Below are positions 47,253-56,597 of a stretch of 64,000 nt of DNA, piece by piece. The stretch is from Pseudalgibacter alginicilyticus (lineage in GTDB: Bacteria > Bacteroidota > Bacteroidia > Flavobacteriales > Flavobacteriaceae), in the NCBI RefSeq assembly GCF_001310225.1, contig NZ_CP012898.1, positions 496,001-560,000 on the forward strand, given 5' to 3'. Under the pieces are notes generated by a model, which saw only the letters and a list, made by a program, of their open reading frames with translations, was not told where the DNA came from and did no database searches. How positions within the stretch are numbered: position 1 is the first letter of the stretch; every line of letters begins with the position of its first letter. Made by a program: the position numbers and the translations under genes.

Positions 47253-48686
47253 ATGCTTTTTAACTCTTTCGAATATTTAATCTTTCTGCCTACAGTATTT
47301 ATATTATATTGGTTTGTATGTAATCGCAACTTAAAATGGCAAAACTTTTTATTGTTGGTAGTGAGCTATTTCTTTTATGGCTTATGGGATTGGCGCTTTT
47401 TATCGCTTATTATTTTTAGTTCCTTTATCGATTATTTTTGTGGCTTAGCCATTGAGAAAGCTAAGGAAAAAACTATAAAAAAGCGTTGGCTAACTCTTAG
47501 CATGATTGTTAACTTAGGTTTTTTAGGAGTTTTTAAATATTATAATTTTTTTGCTTCTGAGTTTGCCGCGGCTTGGGCAACAATAGGTATAGAAGTTAAT
47601 ACGTTTACTTTGGACATCATACTACCTGTTGGAATTAGTTTTTACACCTTCCAAACCATGAGTTATACCATTGATGTCTACCGAAAACAACTAAAACCGA
47701 CCAAAGACATCATAGCTTTTTTTGCTTTTGTAAGCTTTTTTCCTCAACTTGTAGCAGGACCAATAGAAAGAGCGACCAACCTACTTCCTCAATTTCATAC
47801 AAAACGAATATTTGATTATAAAAAAGCCACAGATGGGTTACGCCAAATACTTTGGGGATTGTTCAAAAAAATAGTGATTGCTGATAATTGTGCAATCATT
47901 GTTAATCAAGTATTTGATAACCATGCAGATTATAATGCCAGTACTTTAGTTATTGCTGCTATATTTTTTGCCTTTCAAATTTATGGTGACTTTTCAGGCT
48001 ATTCAGATATTGCCATTGGTACATCACGTTTATTCGGATTCAACCTCATGCAAAATTTTGCGTTCCCTTATTTTTCCAGAGATATCGCTGAATTCTGGCG
48101 CCGTTGGCACATCTCATTATCTACTTGGTTTAGAGACTATCTTTACATACCTATTGGAGGTAGTAAGGGGGGGACAGCAATGAAGATAAGAAATACTTTT
48201 ATTATATTTTTAGTGAGTGGCTTTTGGCATGGTGCTAACTGGACTTTTATCATTTGGGGAGGATTAAATGCCTTATACTTTTTACCTTTATTACTAAGAA
48301 ATAAAAACAGATCTAATTTAGATGTTGCTGCACAAGGTCAAGTACTAATTAACGCCAAGGAAGCATTTCAAATAATTTTTACATTTTCAATCACTGTAAT
48401 TGCATGGGTCTTTTTTAGAGCAGAAACTGTTACCGATGCACTTAATTATCTAAAAGGAATGGTTTCTAAATCATTAACAGCATGGCCTGCTGTAGATATC
48501 AAGCCTTTTGCATTCATAACCATACTTGTTGTAGTTGAATGGCTGCAACGTCATAAACAACATGGCTTGGAATTGAATATCGATAGGATAAAAAAAGTAT
48601 ACCGCTGGAGTATCTATCTGTTTTTAATTATACTTATTTTCTGGTTTGGGGCCGATAAACAGGAATTTATATATTTTCAATTTTAG
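47253..48686 (+). CDS. MBOAT-family membrane O-acyltransferase (AlgI/PatA-like)
   Basis: This 477-residue polytopic protein begins MLFNSFEYLIFLPTVFILYW and shows the FPQLVAGPIERA motif. FWRRWHISLSTWFRDYLYIP and the catalytic His326 in SGFWHGANWTFIIWG follow. It passes acyl groups, usually acetyl, across the membrane for O-acylation of exported polysaccharide, as AlgI does for alginate. The next gene, 6 nt downstream, encodes an SGNH-like partner, the arrangement expected for such two-part acylation machines. Confidence 0.95.
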   Translation: MLFNSFEYLIFLPTVFILYWFVCNRNLKWQNFLLLVVSYFFYGLWDWRFLSLIIFSSFIDYFCGLAIEKAKEKTIKKRWLTLSMIVNLGFLGVFKYYNFFASEFAAAWATIGIEVNTFTLDIILPVGISFYTFQTMSYTIDVYRKQLKPTKDIIAFFAFVSFFPQLVAGPIERATNLLPQFHTKRIFDYKKATDGLRQILWGLFKKIVIADNCAIIVNQVFDNHADYNASTLVIAAIFFAFQIYGDFSGYSDIAIGTSRLFGFNLMQNFAFPYFSRDIAEFWRRWHISLSTWFRDYLYIPIGGSKGGTAMKIRNTFIIFLVSGFWHGANWTFIIWGGLNALYFLPLLLRNKNRSNLDVAAQGQVLINAKEAFQIIFTFSITVIAWVFFRAETVTDALNYLKGMVSKSLTAWPAVDIKPFAFITILVVVEWLQRHKQHGLELNIDRIKKVYRWSIYLFLIILIFWFGADKQEFIYFQF

Positions 48687-48692
48687 TTCAAC

Positions 48693-49610
48693 ATGAAAAA
48701 ATATTTAATTAATAGCATTCTATTTTTATTTCTTATCTTAGGTCTTATAACCATAGGCTTATTACTTCCTAATACATCACAACCAAGATCAATTGATTAT
48801 AGCCTTTTAAAAAAACATGAAATATTAAATACTACAAAAGAACCTAAAATAGTCTTAACTGGAGGATCTAATGTATTATTTGGTTTTAACTCAAAGATAA
48901 TAGCAGATAGTTTAAAAATGCCAGTGGTAAACCATGCCATTCATGCAGGCTATGGCTTGAAATATATTATGGATGATTTACTACCATATATCAAAAATGG
49001 AGATATTGTAATATTAGCACCTGAATATTCACATTTTTTAGACAACAATAGGCTGGGTAATGAACCAATATTATTTTCACTAACTGTAAAACCTAATAAT
49101 ATCAAATTACTGTCGTTACATCAAACTATTAATATTGCTACGTTTGTTCCAAAGTTTTCGTTTGATAAAATGAAGTCTTTTGTATATGGTACTTTTGTGA
49201 AAAGTAAAAAATCTAGTTCTAATGTATATACGGAATTTTCTATAAACAGTAATGGAGATAACAATTCACATTGGTCTTTAGAAAACCAAAAGTTTGAGCC
49301 TTACAAGTTTTCGGGAAGCTATAATGAGAAATCAATAGAATTGTTATTAAACTACAATAATATTATTAATAATAAAGGAGCATCTTTATATATTACATAT
49401 CCTAGTTTATGCAAAACGGGATACCTTATAAATGAAGTGTATATAAAACAAATTGAAAAAAAATTAAAGACTTCTAATTTAAAAATTCTTGGAATTCCAT
49501 CCGATTTTGTTTTTCCTGATAACTATTTTTTTGATACCGCTTATCATTTAAATGGCAAGGGCGTTATCAAAAGATCTCAAATACAAATGAATCTAATTAA
49601 AAATAAATGA
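48693..49610 (+). CDS. Membrane-anchored SGNH-like acylation partner protein
   Basis: This 305-residue protein has one N-terminal membrane helix (about 5-25) and an exported domain. It contains the nucleophile block VLTGGSNVLFGF (Ser59), a central HAIHAGYGLKYIMDDLLPYI and a C-terminal Asp281/His285 block in FFDTAYHLNGKG. This matches the catalytic layout of AlgJ/AlgX/DltD-like SGNH proteins that accept acyl groups from MBOAT proteins and move them to the polymer in the periplasm. Similarity is by motif and neighbourhood, not a firm family call. Confidence 0.75.
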   Translation: MKKYLINSILFLFLILGLITIGLLLPNTSQPRSIDYSLLKKHEILNTTKEPKIVLTGGSNVLFGFNSKIIADSLKMPVVNHAIHAGYGLKYIMDDLLPYIKNGDIVILAPEYSHFLDNNRLGNEPILFSLTVKPNNIKLLSLHQTINIATFVPKFSFDKMKSFVYGTFVKSKKSSSNVYTEFSINSNGDNNSHWSLENQKFEPYKFSGSYNEKSIELLLNYNNIINNKGASLYITYPSLCKTGYLINEVYIKQIEKKLKTSNLKILGIPSDFVFPDNYFFDTAYHLNGKGVIKRSQIQMNLIKNK

Positions 49611-50719
49611 TAGACTTCATCCCTTTAGAATATTACTACGATGCATTCATTTACTTTTGTTTTTTTCTCGTAGTCGCTAATTTATTACATGCTTATGTAT
49701 TAGATCTTAATAATCCAAAAAATTTAAAGTTTTTAAGAACTTCAGGGATGGTGTTGTTAGTCCTATTAGTATTTTACATTGGACTGCGCCCTATCAGTGG
49801 TAGGTATTTTGGTGATATGGGTACCTATGCAAAGTATTACAATGGGTATGCAAATGGTTTGCCTGTAACCATCGATAAAGACGTATTTTTCAATTATTGT
49901 ATGAAGTTTTTGTCTAATGTGATGGGTGTACATGGCTTCTTTTTTATAGTAGCCACTTTGTATATTACTCCTATGTTCTTTATATCAAAAAAATATTTTA
50001 ATGCCTATTGGTTTTATGCTTTCTTAATGTTTGTAGTATCCTTTTCTTTTTTCACGTATGGCACCAATGGCATTCGAAACGGCTTAGCTACCTCATTTTT
50101 TTTATGGGGCTTATGTTATACAAATCAAAAAATAAAAATGGGATTTTGTTTCTTAATCGCAGTATTATTTCATAAATCAACCCTCTTACCTATCATGGCA
50201 TATGTTTTAACCCTAATTTATAACAATCCAAAAACCTATTTAAAAGCATGGCTACTGGCAATACCAATCTCATTAGCAATGGGGTCAGTTTTTATTATGA
50301 TTTTTACCAGTTTAGGTTTTGGAGATGATAGGTTAGCTGGGTATCTATCTGGGGAGGCTGCAACAGATTCTGAAATAAAAACAGGGTTTCGTTGGGATTT
50401 TATTTTTTACAGTGCTTTCCCTGTGTTTGCTGGTTGGTATTTTATTATAAAAAGAAAATTTCAAGACAATTTTTATAATCAGGTTTTTAATACCTACTTG
50501 ATTTGTAATGCCTTTTGGATTTTAGTCATTCGGGCTAATTTTTCGAATCGCTTTGCTTATTTATCTTGGTTTTTAATGGCATTTATTATTATATATCCGC
50601 TATTAAAACAAGAGTTTTTTAAAAAGCAACAACACATGATAGCCAAGGTTATAACTGCATACTTTATGTTTACCTATTTAATGTATATCATATACTATAC
50701 CATTTTAAAAACTAATTAA
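49607..50719 (+). CDS. EpsG-family polysaccharide polymerase (Wzy-like)
   Basis: This 370-residue polytopic protein has about 10 transmembrane segments. The EpsG signature is FYIGLRPISGRYFGDMGTYA near residues 54-75, with SFFTYGTNGIRNGLATSFFL and ALLFHKS-like AVLFHKSTLLPI. EpsG proteins polymerise lipid-linked repeat units in the periplasm. Together with the flippase at 42208, the Wzc-like kinase and the Wza-like channel it completes a Wzx/Wzy system. It overlaps the preceding gene by 4 nt. Confidence 0.92.
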   Translation: MIDFIPLEYYYDAFIYFCFFLVVANLLHAYVLDLNNPKNLKFLRTSGMVLLVLLVFYIGLRPISGRYFGDMGTYAKYYNGYANGLPVTIDKDVFFNYCMKFLSNVMGVHGFFFIVATLYITPMFFISKKYFNAYWFYAFLMFVVSFSFFTYGTNGIRNGLATSFFLWGLCYTNQKIKMGFCFLIAVLFHKSTLLPIMAYVLTLIYNNPKTYLKAWLLAIPISLAMGSVFIMIFTSLGFGDDRLAGYLSGEAATDSEIKTGFRWDFIFYSAFPVFAGWYFIIKRKFQDNFYNQVFNTYLICNAFWILVIRANFSNRFAYLSWFLMAFIIIYPLLKQEFFKKQQHMIAKVITAYFMFTYLMYIIYYTILKTN

Positions 50720-50732
50720 CAACATATTTAAC

Positions 50733-51623
50733 ATGAAACCACTTACAGTTTTTACACCAACATATAACCGTGCCTACTGTTTACACCAGTGTTATGAGAG
50801 CCTTGTTAGGCAAACCAATCAAAATTTTATTTGGTTAATTATAGACGATGGCTCAATTGATAATACTAAAGATTTGGTAAACACTTGGATGGATGAAAAT
50901 AAAATTTCAATCCAATACCACTATCAGGACAATCAAGGCATGCACGGAGGACACAATGCAGCTTACAGATTAATTGAAACGGAATTAAATGTATGTATTG
51001 ATTCGGATGATTTTATGCCTGATGATGCAGTACAAATAATTTTAGAGAACTGGTTATTGATTAAACATAAACCGCAGTTTGCAGGTTTAGTTGGATTAGA
51101 TGCAAACAAACAGGGAAACATTATTGGCACTAAAATACCAGAAACCTTAAAAGAAACAACACTATCTGATTTATATGAAATACATAAAGTGAAAGGGGAT
51201 AAAAAATTAGTTTTAAGAACAGATGTGGTAAAAAAGTATCCACCCTACCCCATTTTTAAAGACGAACGTTTTGTGCCCTTACATTACTTGTACCTACTTA
51301 TTGATCAAGATTTCTCGCTGTTTCCTATTAATAAGGTTTTATGTATTGTAGAGTATATGCCAGACGGTTCGAGTCTTAATATCTTCAAACAATACAGAAG
51401 ACACCCTAAAGGCTTTGCCTTTTCAAGAATTCCAGAAATGAAATATTCGAAATCCTTACAAGAAAAGTATAAAAAAGCCATACACTATGTATCTAGTAGT
51501 TTATTGTCTAAAAATCAAAAGTTCATATCGGAATCACCTAAAAAAGCTTTAACCATTTTAGCAATACCTCCAGGAATACTATTGTATTTATATATTTTAT
51601 TAAAAACAAAAAAAAATACGTAG
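50733..51623 (+). CDS. Glycosyltransferase family 2
   Basis: This 296-residue GT-A enzyme starts LTVFTPTYNRAYCLHQCYES and has WLIIDDGSIDNTKDLV. The DXD-type CIDSDDFMPDDAV lies near residue 89, and KGDKKLVLRTDVVKKYPP follows. A hydrophobic C-terminal helix (ILAIPPGILLYLYILL) may hold it at the membrane. It is the last gene of the long operon, followed by a hairpin terminator. Confidence 0.92.
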   Translation: MKPLTVFTPTYNRAYCLHQCYESLVRQTNQNFIWLIIDDGSIDNTKDLVNTWMDENKISIQYHYQDNQGMHGGHNAAYRLIETELNVCIDSDDFMPDDAVQIILENWLLIKHKPQFAGLVGLDANKQGNIIGTKIPETLKETTLSDLYEIHKVKGDKKLVLRTDVVKKYPPYPIFKDERFVPLHYLYLLIDQDFSLFPINKVLCIVEYMPDGSSLNIFKQYRRHPKGFAFSRIPEMKYSKSLQEKYKKAIHYVSSSLLSKNQKFISESPKKALTILAIPPGILLYLYILLKTKKNT

Positions 51624-51680
51624 CCTAACTTTATAAAACCTTAAAGAAACATAAATAAAATAATAAGCTTTTATAAAATC

Positions 51681-51714
51681 AGACAGGGGTTAAATATTAA
51701 TTTAACCCCTGTCT
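51681..51714. terminator. Bidirectional hairpin between convergent genes
   Basis: A perfect 14-bp stem (51681-51694 with 51701-51714, AGACAGGGGTTAAA / TTTAACCCCTGTCT) has a 6-nt loop. It ends the plus-strand operon and the minus-strand beta-helix gene. The minus side is followed by GATTTTAT; the plus side lacks a U run. Confidence 0.8.
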
Positions 51715-51736
51715 ATATAAAAAATCGAATATACTC

Positions 51737-53668
51737 TTAATTACAAGTATTAGATAGTGTTATAATATTAGTTGAAGTAGTATCATCGGTTACGCAACCT
51801 ATATTATCTTTAATAGTAATATCCATACAATTTTGTGATACTTTTATTTGTTTGTTTCCAAATGTATTGTTCAATACGTTAGCGGAAGAGGCTTCTATTA
51901 AATATATTCCAGAATTATGACATATATTATTTTTAAAATCAAAACCTCTAATCTTAGCGAAATTTGAATTATGATTTCCCGTGGAAGTCAAGTCATTATC
52001 CCGTATAGAAATATTATAGCCTATATTAGCGGCACTTCTATTCACTTCATAAAACCGAATAGGAACGCGTTGTACATTTATAGTATTATTAAAAATATCT
52101 ACATTATTGATGTATGAGGTTACGTGATTACCAATACCATCACTACCTGTAACTGTACTTGTAATAGTATTATCACGAACTTTAGAGTCGCGGGTATTTA
52201 ATAAATCAATACCTCGACCACAATCTATCATGGTATTGTGATGAAGATCGATACCTGGGTCTTGCAACTCAATACCTTTTGGAAAGCCAGTAATGGTGTT
52301 ACCATACACTTCATTATCATAATTACGCTCATTACCATATCCCAAGGGGTCATTCATACCTGCTGCAATCGCAACATTTGAGTTTTTACCTGGATTCTTA
52401 AATATATTATTTCTAACAATCGAGCCAACTGTCTCCCCTATGGCTATAGTATTTTCCATAGTATTATTTTCATACGTAATATACCAACCTCTCGCATTTA
52501 TAAACCCACCTTTTTCTGAGCCACGTTCTATATTATTTTTAATAGTAACATATTCCACAATTTGGTATTTTATCCCATTCTCCCAAACAGGTTCAATATC
52601 AATAGCCCACATAGGCGCAGCCCCACTAGATTTGGATGTTGTTATTCCTGTGTCAACAAGTTCATTCCCATCAATCACAATATTTTTACCTTCAACAATG
52701 GAAATCCCATTTCTTCGGCTTCTAATAATTTTATTATTTTGAATTAATAAATTATCAGTGTAAGTGTAAAAAGAATCATAGGTGTGTCCAATATTATCAA
52801 TTATTATACCATCGCCTAAAGCATCTGTAATGGTCATATTCTTAATAGTTACATCTTTTGAGCCACTTACTGTTAAACACATACCAAACTCGTGCGAACC
52901 TCCACTGGAATAATCATGTTCATCCCGTTCACCATATAAATTTCCTCCATCAATAACGACATTTTCTACGTCTCTAACAGAAATAAGTGCATAATTAGAA
53001 AAATTAGTAGGTTGTGTTCTTAAATGAGTGTTCTCACTCATTTTTAAAGTGAAATTAGAGGGTGGGTTGATAGCATAAGTATATGCATAACCCTTAAAAT
53101 TTTCATCATCTACTTTAAAATAAGCATCCATAGCATCTATTATAAAAGTAGAAACCCCTAACGATTTTACTAACTCAAATGAGCCTTCTAAAATATCTCG
53201 ATTACGCAAAGCAACAGCATCACTAACTACTCCTTCTACGATTCCCCAGCGTTTTGGATTAAAATTAAAAGTAGGGTCTTTTAACAAAGGTTTAGCTCCT
53301 CCAAGCGTTAGGCTTGAATTCAATAAATCACCAGAGATAATACTTTCACTTGAAAAATTTAAAGTTCCATTCACAATAGAACCTCCTTCATAAACAATGG
53401 TTACGTTATCAGGTATGTTTATCGTTTTACCTTCTAAGTCCATCACACAATTAATTACGATAGTAGAATTGATTTCGGCATTAGCTAAGTCAAAATCACA
53501 AGGGGCAGTTATTGGATTAACTGTATCAATAATATCTTCAGGTGTAACAGGAGTTTCCTCTATAGGTTCTTCTAAGATAGGTTCTTCAAATAATTCTTCA
53601 TTATTACAAGACGTAATGGAAATAATAATAAAAAATAATAAATACATAGGTTTAAACATCATTTTCAT
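51737..53668 (-). CDS. Secreted right-handed parallel beta-helix lipoprotein
   Basis: This protein of about 643 residues has a signal peptide and lipobox SITSC. A Glu/Pro-rich linker and then a long array of beta-helix rungs follow, with repeated NNxI/DNxI turns (IRNNIF-like and VRDNTITST). The longest open frame begins at 53692, but ATG 53668 (MKMMFKPMYLLFFIIISITS) gives a compact lipoprotein signal; ATGs at 53662 and 53659 are alternatives. Such folds include polysaccharide lyases, C5-epimerases and hydrolases. No catalytic set is obvious, so the activity is open. The position inside the glycosyltransferase region suggests it acts on the polymer. Confidence 0.85.
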   Translation of the reverse strand: MKMMFKPMYLLFFIIISITSCNNEELFEEPILEEPIEETPVTPEDIIDTVNPITAPCDFDLANAEINSTIVINCVMDLEGKTINIPDNVTIVYEGGSIVNGTLNFSSESIISGDLLNSSLTLGGAKPLLKDPTFNFNPKRWGIVEGVVSDAVALRNRDILEGSFELVKSLGVSTFIIDAMDAYFKVDDENFKGYAYTYAINPPSNFTLKMSENTHLRTQPTNFSNYALISVRDVENVVIDGGNLYGERDEHDYSSGGSHEFGMCLTVSGSKDVTIKNMTITDALGDGIIIDNIGHTYDSFYTYTDNLLIQNNKIIRSRRNGISIVEGKNIVIDGNELVDTGITTSKSSGAAPMWAIDIEPVWENGIKYQIVEYVTIKNNIERGSEKGGFINARGWYITYENNTMENTIAIGETVGSIVRNNIFKNPGKNSNVAIAAGMNDPLGYGNERNYDNEVYGNTITGFPKGIELQDPGIDLHHNTMIDCGRGIDLLNTRDSKVRDNTITSTVTGSDGIGNHVTSYINNVDIFNNTINVQRVPIRFYEVNRSAANIGYNISIRDNDLTSTGNHNSNFAKIRGFDFKNNICHNSGIYLIEASSANVLNNTFGNKQIKVSQNCMDITIKDNIGCVTDDTTSTNIITLSNTCN

Positions 53669-53733
53669 AAGTTTTAGGTTTTTGGAGGGCATTAATTTTT
53701 GTTTTCAATATTAAAAAAAATCAAAAGAATTAC

Positions 53734-53756
53734 CGCTTAAGTGTTTCTTATTTTCG
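53734..53756 (+). repeat. 23-bp direct repeat, copy 1
   Basis: CGCTTAAGTGTTTCTTATTT followed by TCG; 20 of 23 bases match copy 2 at 53787-53809, with a 53-bp period. Located 66 bp upstream of the beta-helix gene start. Confidence 0.7.
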
Positions 53757-53786
53757 CTGAAATGCTTTCAAGACTAACATAATACT

Positions 53787-53809
53787 CGTTTAAGTGTTTC
53801 TTTTTTACG
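53787..53809 (+). repeat. 23-bp direct repeat, copy 2
   Basis: CGTTTAAGTGTTTCTTTTTT followed by ACG, differing from copy 1 at three positions. The 53-bp spacing is five helical turns, compatible with two operator sites on one DNA face. Confidence 0.7.
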
Positions 53810-54119
53810 ATAATCTGTTTTTTTCATAGTTATTAAAATCAATATACGTTCCTGTATGACTTTTTGGATGTTTTTATGCATTCTATTTTTTTTGAAAAGC
53901 AAAAATAAGTTATGTTAAATAATTTAATAGTCATTGTTAATAACTATTTATAACTTAATAGTCTGATTGTTAGTAATTAAAAAAGTTATAAAGAGAAATA
54001 ATAATAAAAGATAAAAACCATCAATAGTAATGATAGATTTATCTTATAAAAACTAATGAAAAAGTAAACATTCAAAATATCATTTTATAGCTGAAATTTA
54101 ACATTTCAACTACTTTGTT

Positions 54120-54149
54120 TTGTGTAGTAAAATTAATTCATATACTTTG
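54120..54149 (+). promoter_or_regulatory. Candidate promoter of the GT2 gene at 54172
   Basis: TTG (54120-54122, within TTTTG) and TATACTTTG (54141-54149) are separated by 18 nt. The -7 box has one extra base relative to TAnnTTTG. It lies 22 nt upstream of the ATG. Confidence 0.4.
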
Positions 54150-54171
54150 GTAACTAATTTTTTTATTACAA

Positions 54172-55194
54172 ATGTTAATAAGCATTATTGTCCCATTTTA
54201 TAATACAGAAAAGTTTATTGCTCGATGTATTGAAAGTTTAATTGAACAAGATATTGATTATAATGATTATGAAATCATATTAGTAAATGATGGCTCTACA
54301 GATTCAAGCCTATCTATAGCTAAGCATTATGCTAAAGAATATCAACAAATTAAAATTATCAATCAGATAAATAAAGGAACTAGTGCCGCAAGAAATAACG
54401 GATTTAAAAATAGTATTGGAACTTATATTTATTATATAGATTCTGATGATTATATACAAAAAAACATATTAAAAAGCTTACTGGGCCTTATTTTAGAAAA
54501 TAATCTCGATTTTTTAGGATTTAAATATACTAATACTTCAGAGTCAAATTTTGAACTAACTATAAATGCCGATCACATGGAAAGCTACGCAAATAACTTA
54601 AAAATTAAAAATGGCTGTACATTCATATCTGACTTTAATTTTTATAATTATACTTGGTGGTATATTTTTAAAAAGGATATTGCATTAAACAACAAAATAG
54701 AATTTGTAGAAGGTGTTATGCTTGAAGATGGTATTTATACAGCTGAGCTTCTAATCAAATGCAAAAGAACAGCTTTTATACCACTAAGTATTTATAGATA
54801 TTTTGTAAATACAAATTCCATAATGAGAAAAACTTCAAAGGAACACATTAACCATTTAAACAAGAATTTTAAATTCATTATTACTAAGTTTACAAATCTC
54901 ATAGACTTAGCAAAACATAATAATGCTGATTATAAGGCTGTTAAAAGACTACAAGCGAGACAACAATCCTATTTATTTTTTCTTTTGGTTAGATTAGTGA
55001 AATCTAATTGTTCCTTTAACGAAATTCAATCCATAACTAATGAATTTAAATTACTTAAGGTGTACCCTTTAAATAAATTTATTGGAGTAGACTATAATTC
55101 TAAAAAAGAAAGAATATTAACCCACATTTTCAATAATAAAATATTATTTTTTTTGCTTATCAGTTTTAACAATTATTTTAAACTCATTAAATAA
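54172..55194 (+). CDS. Glycosyltransferase family 2
   Basis: This 340-residue GT-A enzyme has ISIIVPFYNTEKFIARCIES, EIILVNDGSTDSSLSIAKHY and NKGTSAARNNGFKNS. The DXD-type YYIDSDDYIQK lies near residue 91, and VMLEDGIYTAEL follows. The C-terminal part is Lys- and Asn-rich and ends in a hydrophobic stretch that may touch the membrane. It appears to be transcribed from its own promoter, separately from the long operon. Sugar specificity is unknown. Confidence 0.91.
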   Translation: MLISIIVPFYNTEKFIARCIESLIEQDIDYNDYEIILVNDGSTDSSLSIAKHYAKEYQQIKIINQINKGTSAARNNGFKNSIGTYIYYIDSDDYIQKNILKSLLGLILENNLDFLGFKYTNTSESNFELTINADHMESYANNLKIKNGCTFISDFNFYNYTWWYIFKKDIALNNKIEFVEGVMLEDGIYTAELLIKCKRTAFIPLSIYRYFVNTNSIMRKTSKEHINHLNKNFKFIITKFTNLIDLAKHNNADYKAVKRLQARQQSYLFFLLVRLVKSNCSFNEIQSITNEFKLLKVYPLNKFIGVDYNSKKERILTHIFNNKILFFLLISFNNYFKLIK

Positions 55195-55262
55195 CAAAAA
55201 TTTACATTTATTTTTTATAACTAATTTACAATTTTGACCAATATTTTGTTTCTTAATTAATC

Positions 55263-56414
55263 ATGATGAATAAACCCACAAGAATTTTACAAGTGCTAAC
55301 TATAATGAACAGAGGTGGTGCTGAAAATATGATTATGAATTATTACAGATCTATTGATAAAAGCAAAATTCAATTCGACTTTTTATTGCATAGAAAAGAT
55401 GAAGGTGCTTTTGATGATGAAATCTTGAGTTTAGGAGGCAAGCTGTTTAAAATGGACCCCATAAGTGTTAAATCATATTCTAATTACAAAAAACAATTAA
55501 AGTCTTTTTTTACAGACCATCCAGAATACCATATAGTTCACAGCCACTTAGATACCTTAAGCTTTATCGTTTTAAAAGCGGCTAAAGAAGCTGGGGTAAA
55601 TATTAGAATAGGTCACAATCATTTAGCTATTGAACCTTTTGGCTTAAAAAAGATTTTTAAGAAACAAACGGATTTAAAAGAAGTCTTAAAAGACCTTTTC
55701 AAGTTTTCCATTCGATCCAAAGTAGGCAAATATGCAACACATTATTTTGCTTGTGGTGAAAAAGCAGGGGTTTGGTTATATGGTGAAGAAAATAAGGACC
55801 GTATTAAGATTATTAATAATGCTATAAACACCAAAACTTTTATTTATAACGAAACTAAAGCTGTTAAAATAAAAAAAGACCTGGGAATAAGTAACAAAAA
55901 AGTCATAGGTCATGTAGGTAGATTTAATGAGCAAAAAAATCACATCTTTTTAATTAAAATCTTTTATGAAATGTGGCTTCAAAATAAAAATTTAGTGTTA
56001 GTACTAATTGGAGATGGTAATTTAAAGCCAAAAATAGAAGAACAAGTTAAAAAACTAAATATAAAAGATAATGTGAAATTTTTAGGACTCAGAAATGATG
56101 TTCCCGATTTATTACAAGCCATAGATATTATATTATTCCCTTCCTTGTATGAAGGATTACCAGTGTCTTTAGTCGAAGCTCAGGCTGCTGGTTTAAAAGT
56201 AATAACATCAACTACAGTTGACAAAGAAACAGCTATTACAAAATTAGTTACTTTTTGCGACTTAAAAGAATCTGAAACATATTGGGCTAATCTTGTTTTA
56301 AAGCATTTAGAATATGAAAGAAAAAACATGTTTAAAGCCATTTTAGATGCCCAATATGACATAGAAGAAAACACTAATAAATTGCAACAATTTTATATAG
56401 AAACTGCTATGTAA
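55263..56414 (+). CDS. Glycosyltransferase family 4 (EpsF/CapM-like)
   Basis: This 383-residue GT-B enzyme begins TRILQVLTIMNRGGAENMIM and has HSHLDTLSFIVLKAAKEAGV. The donor site GHVGRFNEQKNHIFLIKIF and the EX7E motif in FPSLYEGLPVSLVEAQAAG follow. These features match EpsF-type retaining transferases of exopolysaccharide loci. It begins 68 nt after the previous gene. Two adjacent ATG codons open the frame; the first is annotated. Confidence 0.92.
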   Translation: MMNKPTRILQVLTIMNRGGAENMIMNYYRSIDKSKIQFDFLLHRKDEGAFDDEILSLGGKLFKMDPISVKSYSNYKKQLKSFFTDHPEYHIVHSHLDTLSFIVLKAAKEAGVNIRIGHNHLAIEPFGLKKIFKKQTDLKEVLKDLFKFSIRSKVGKYATHYFACGEKAGVWLYGEENKDRIKIINNAINTKTFIYNETKAVKIKKDLGISNKKVIGHVGRFNEQKNHIFLIKIFYEMWLQNKNLVLVLIGDGNLKPKIEEQVKKLNIKDNVKFLGLRNDVPDLLQAIDIILFPSLYEGLPVSLVEAQAAGLKVITSTTVDKETAITKLVTFCDLKESETYWANLVLKHLEYERKNMFKAILDAQYDIEENTNKLQQFYIETAM

Positions 56415-56547
56415 TTTTAATTCTAAACATAAAAAACCTGATATTGAACTGTATGCAAAATAAGATAAATTTAGACCTATCATATCTAATAACTATAATA
56501 AAATTAGCATTAAATAGAAAAAATAAAATGTAAATAAATTACTTTTA

Positions 56548-56555
56548 TATATTTG
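56548..56555 (+). promoter_or_regulatory. Candidate -7 box of the GT4 gene at 56598
   Basis: TATATTTG matches TAnnTTTG, 42 nt upstream of the ATG. No TTG lies at -33, only ATG 17 nt upstream. Confidence 0.4.
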
Positions 56556-56597
56556 CTTATAAATCTTAATTCGTGCTAATTACGAGTATTTATCTTT

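Larger units (their letters stand above)
53693..54171. other. Intergenic region between divergent beta-helix and glycosyltransferase genes
   Basis: About 480 bp of A+T-rich DNA holds two near-identical 23-bp direct repeats next to the beta-helix gene. A candidate promoter for the glycosyltransferase lies at 54120-54149. No convincing reading frame was seen. Confidence 0.6.
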
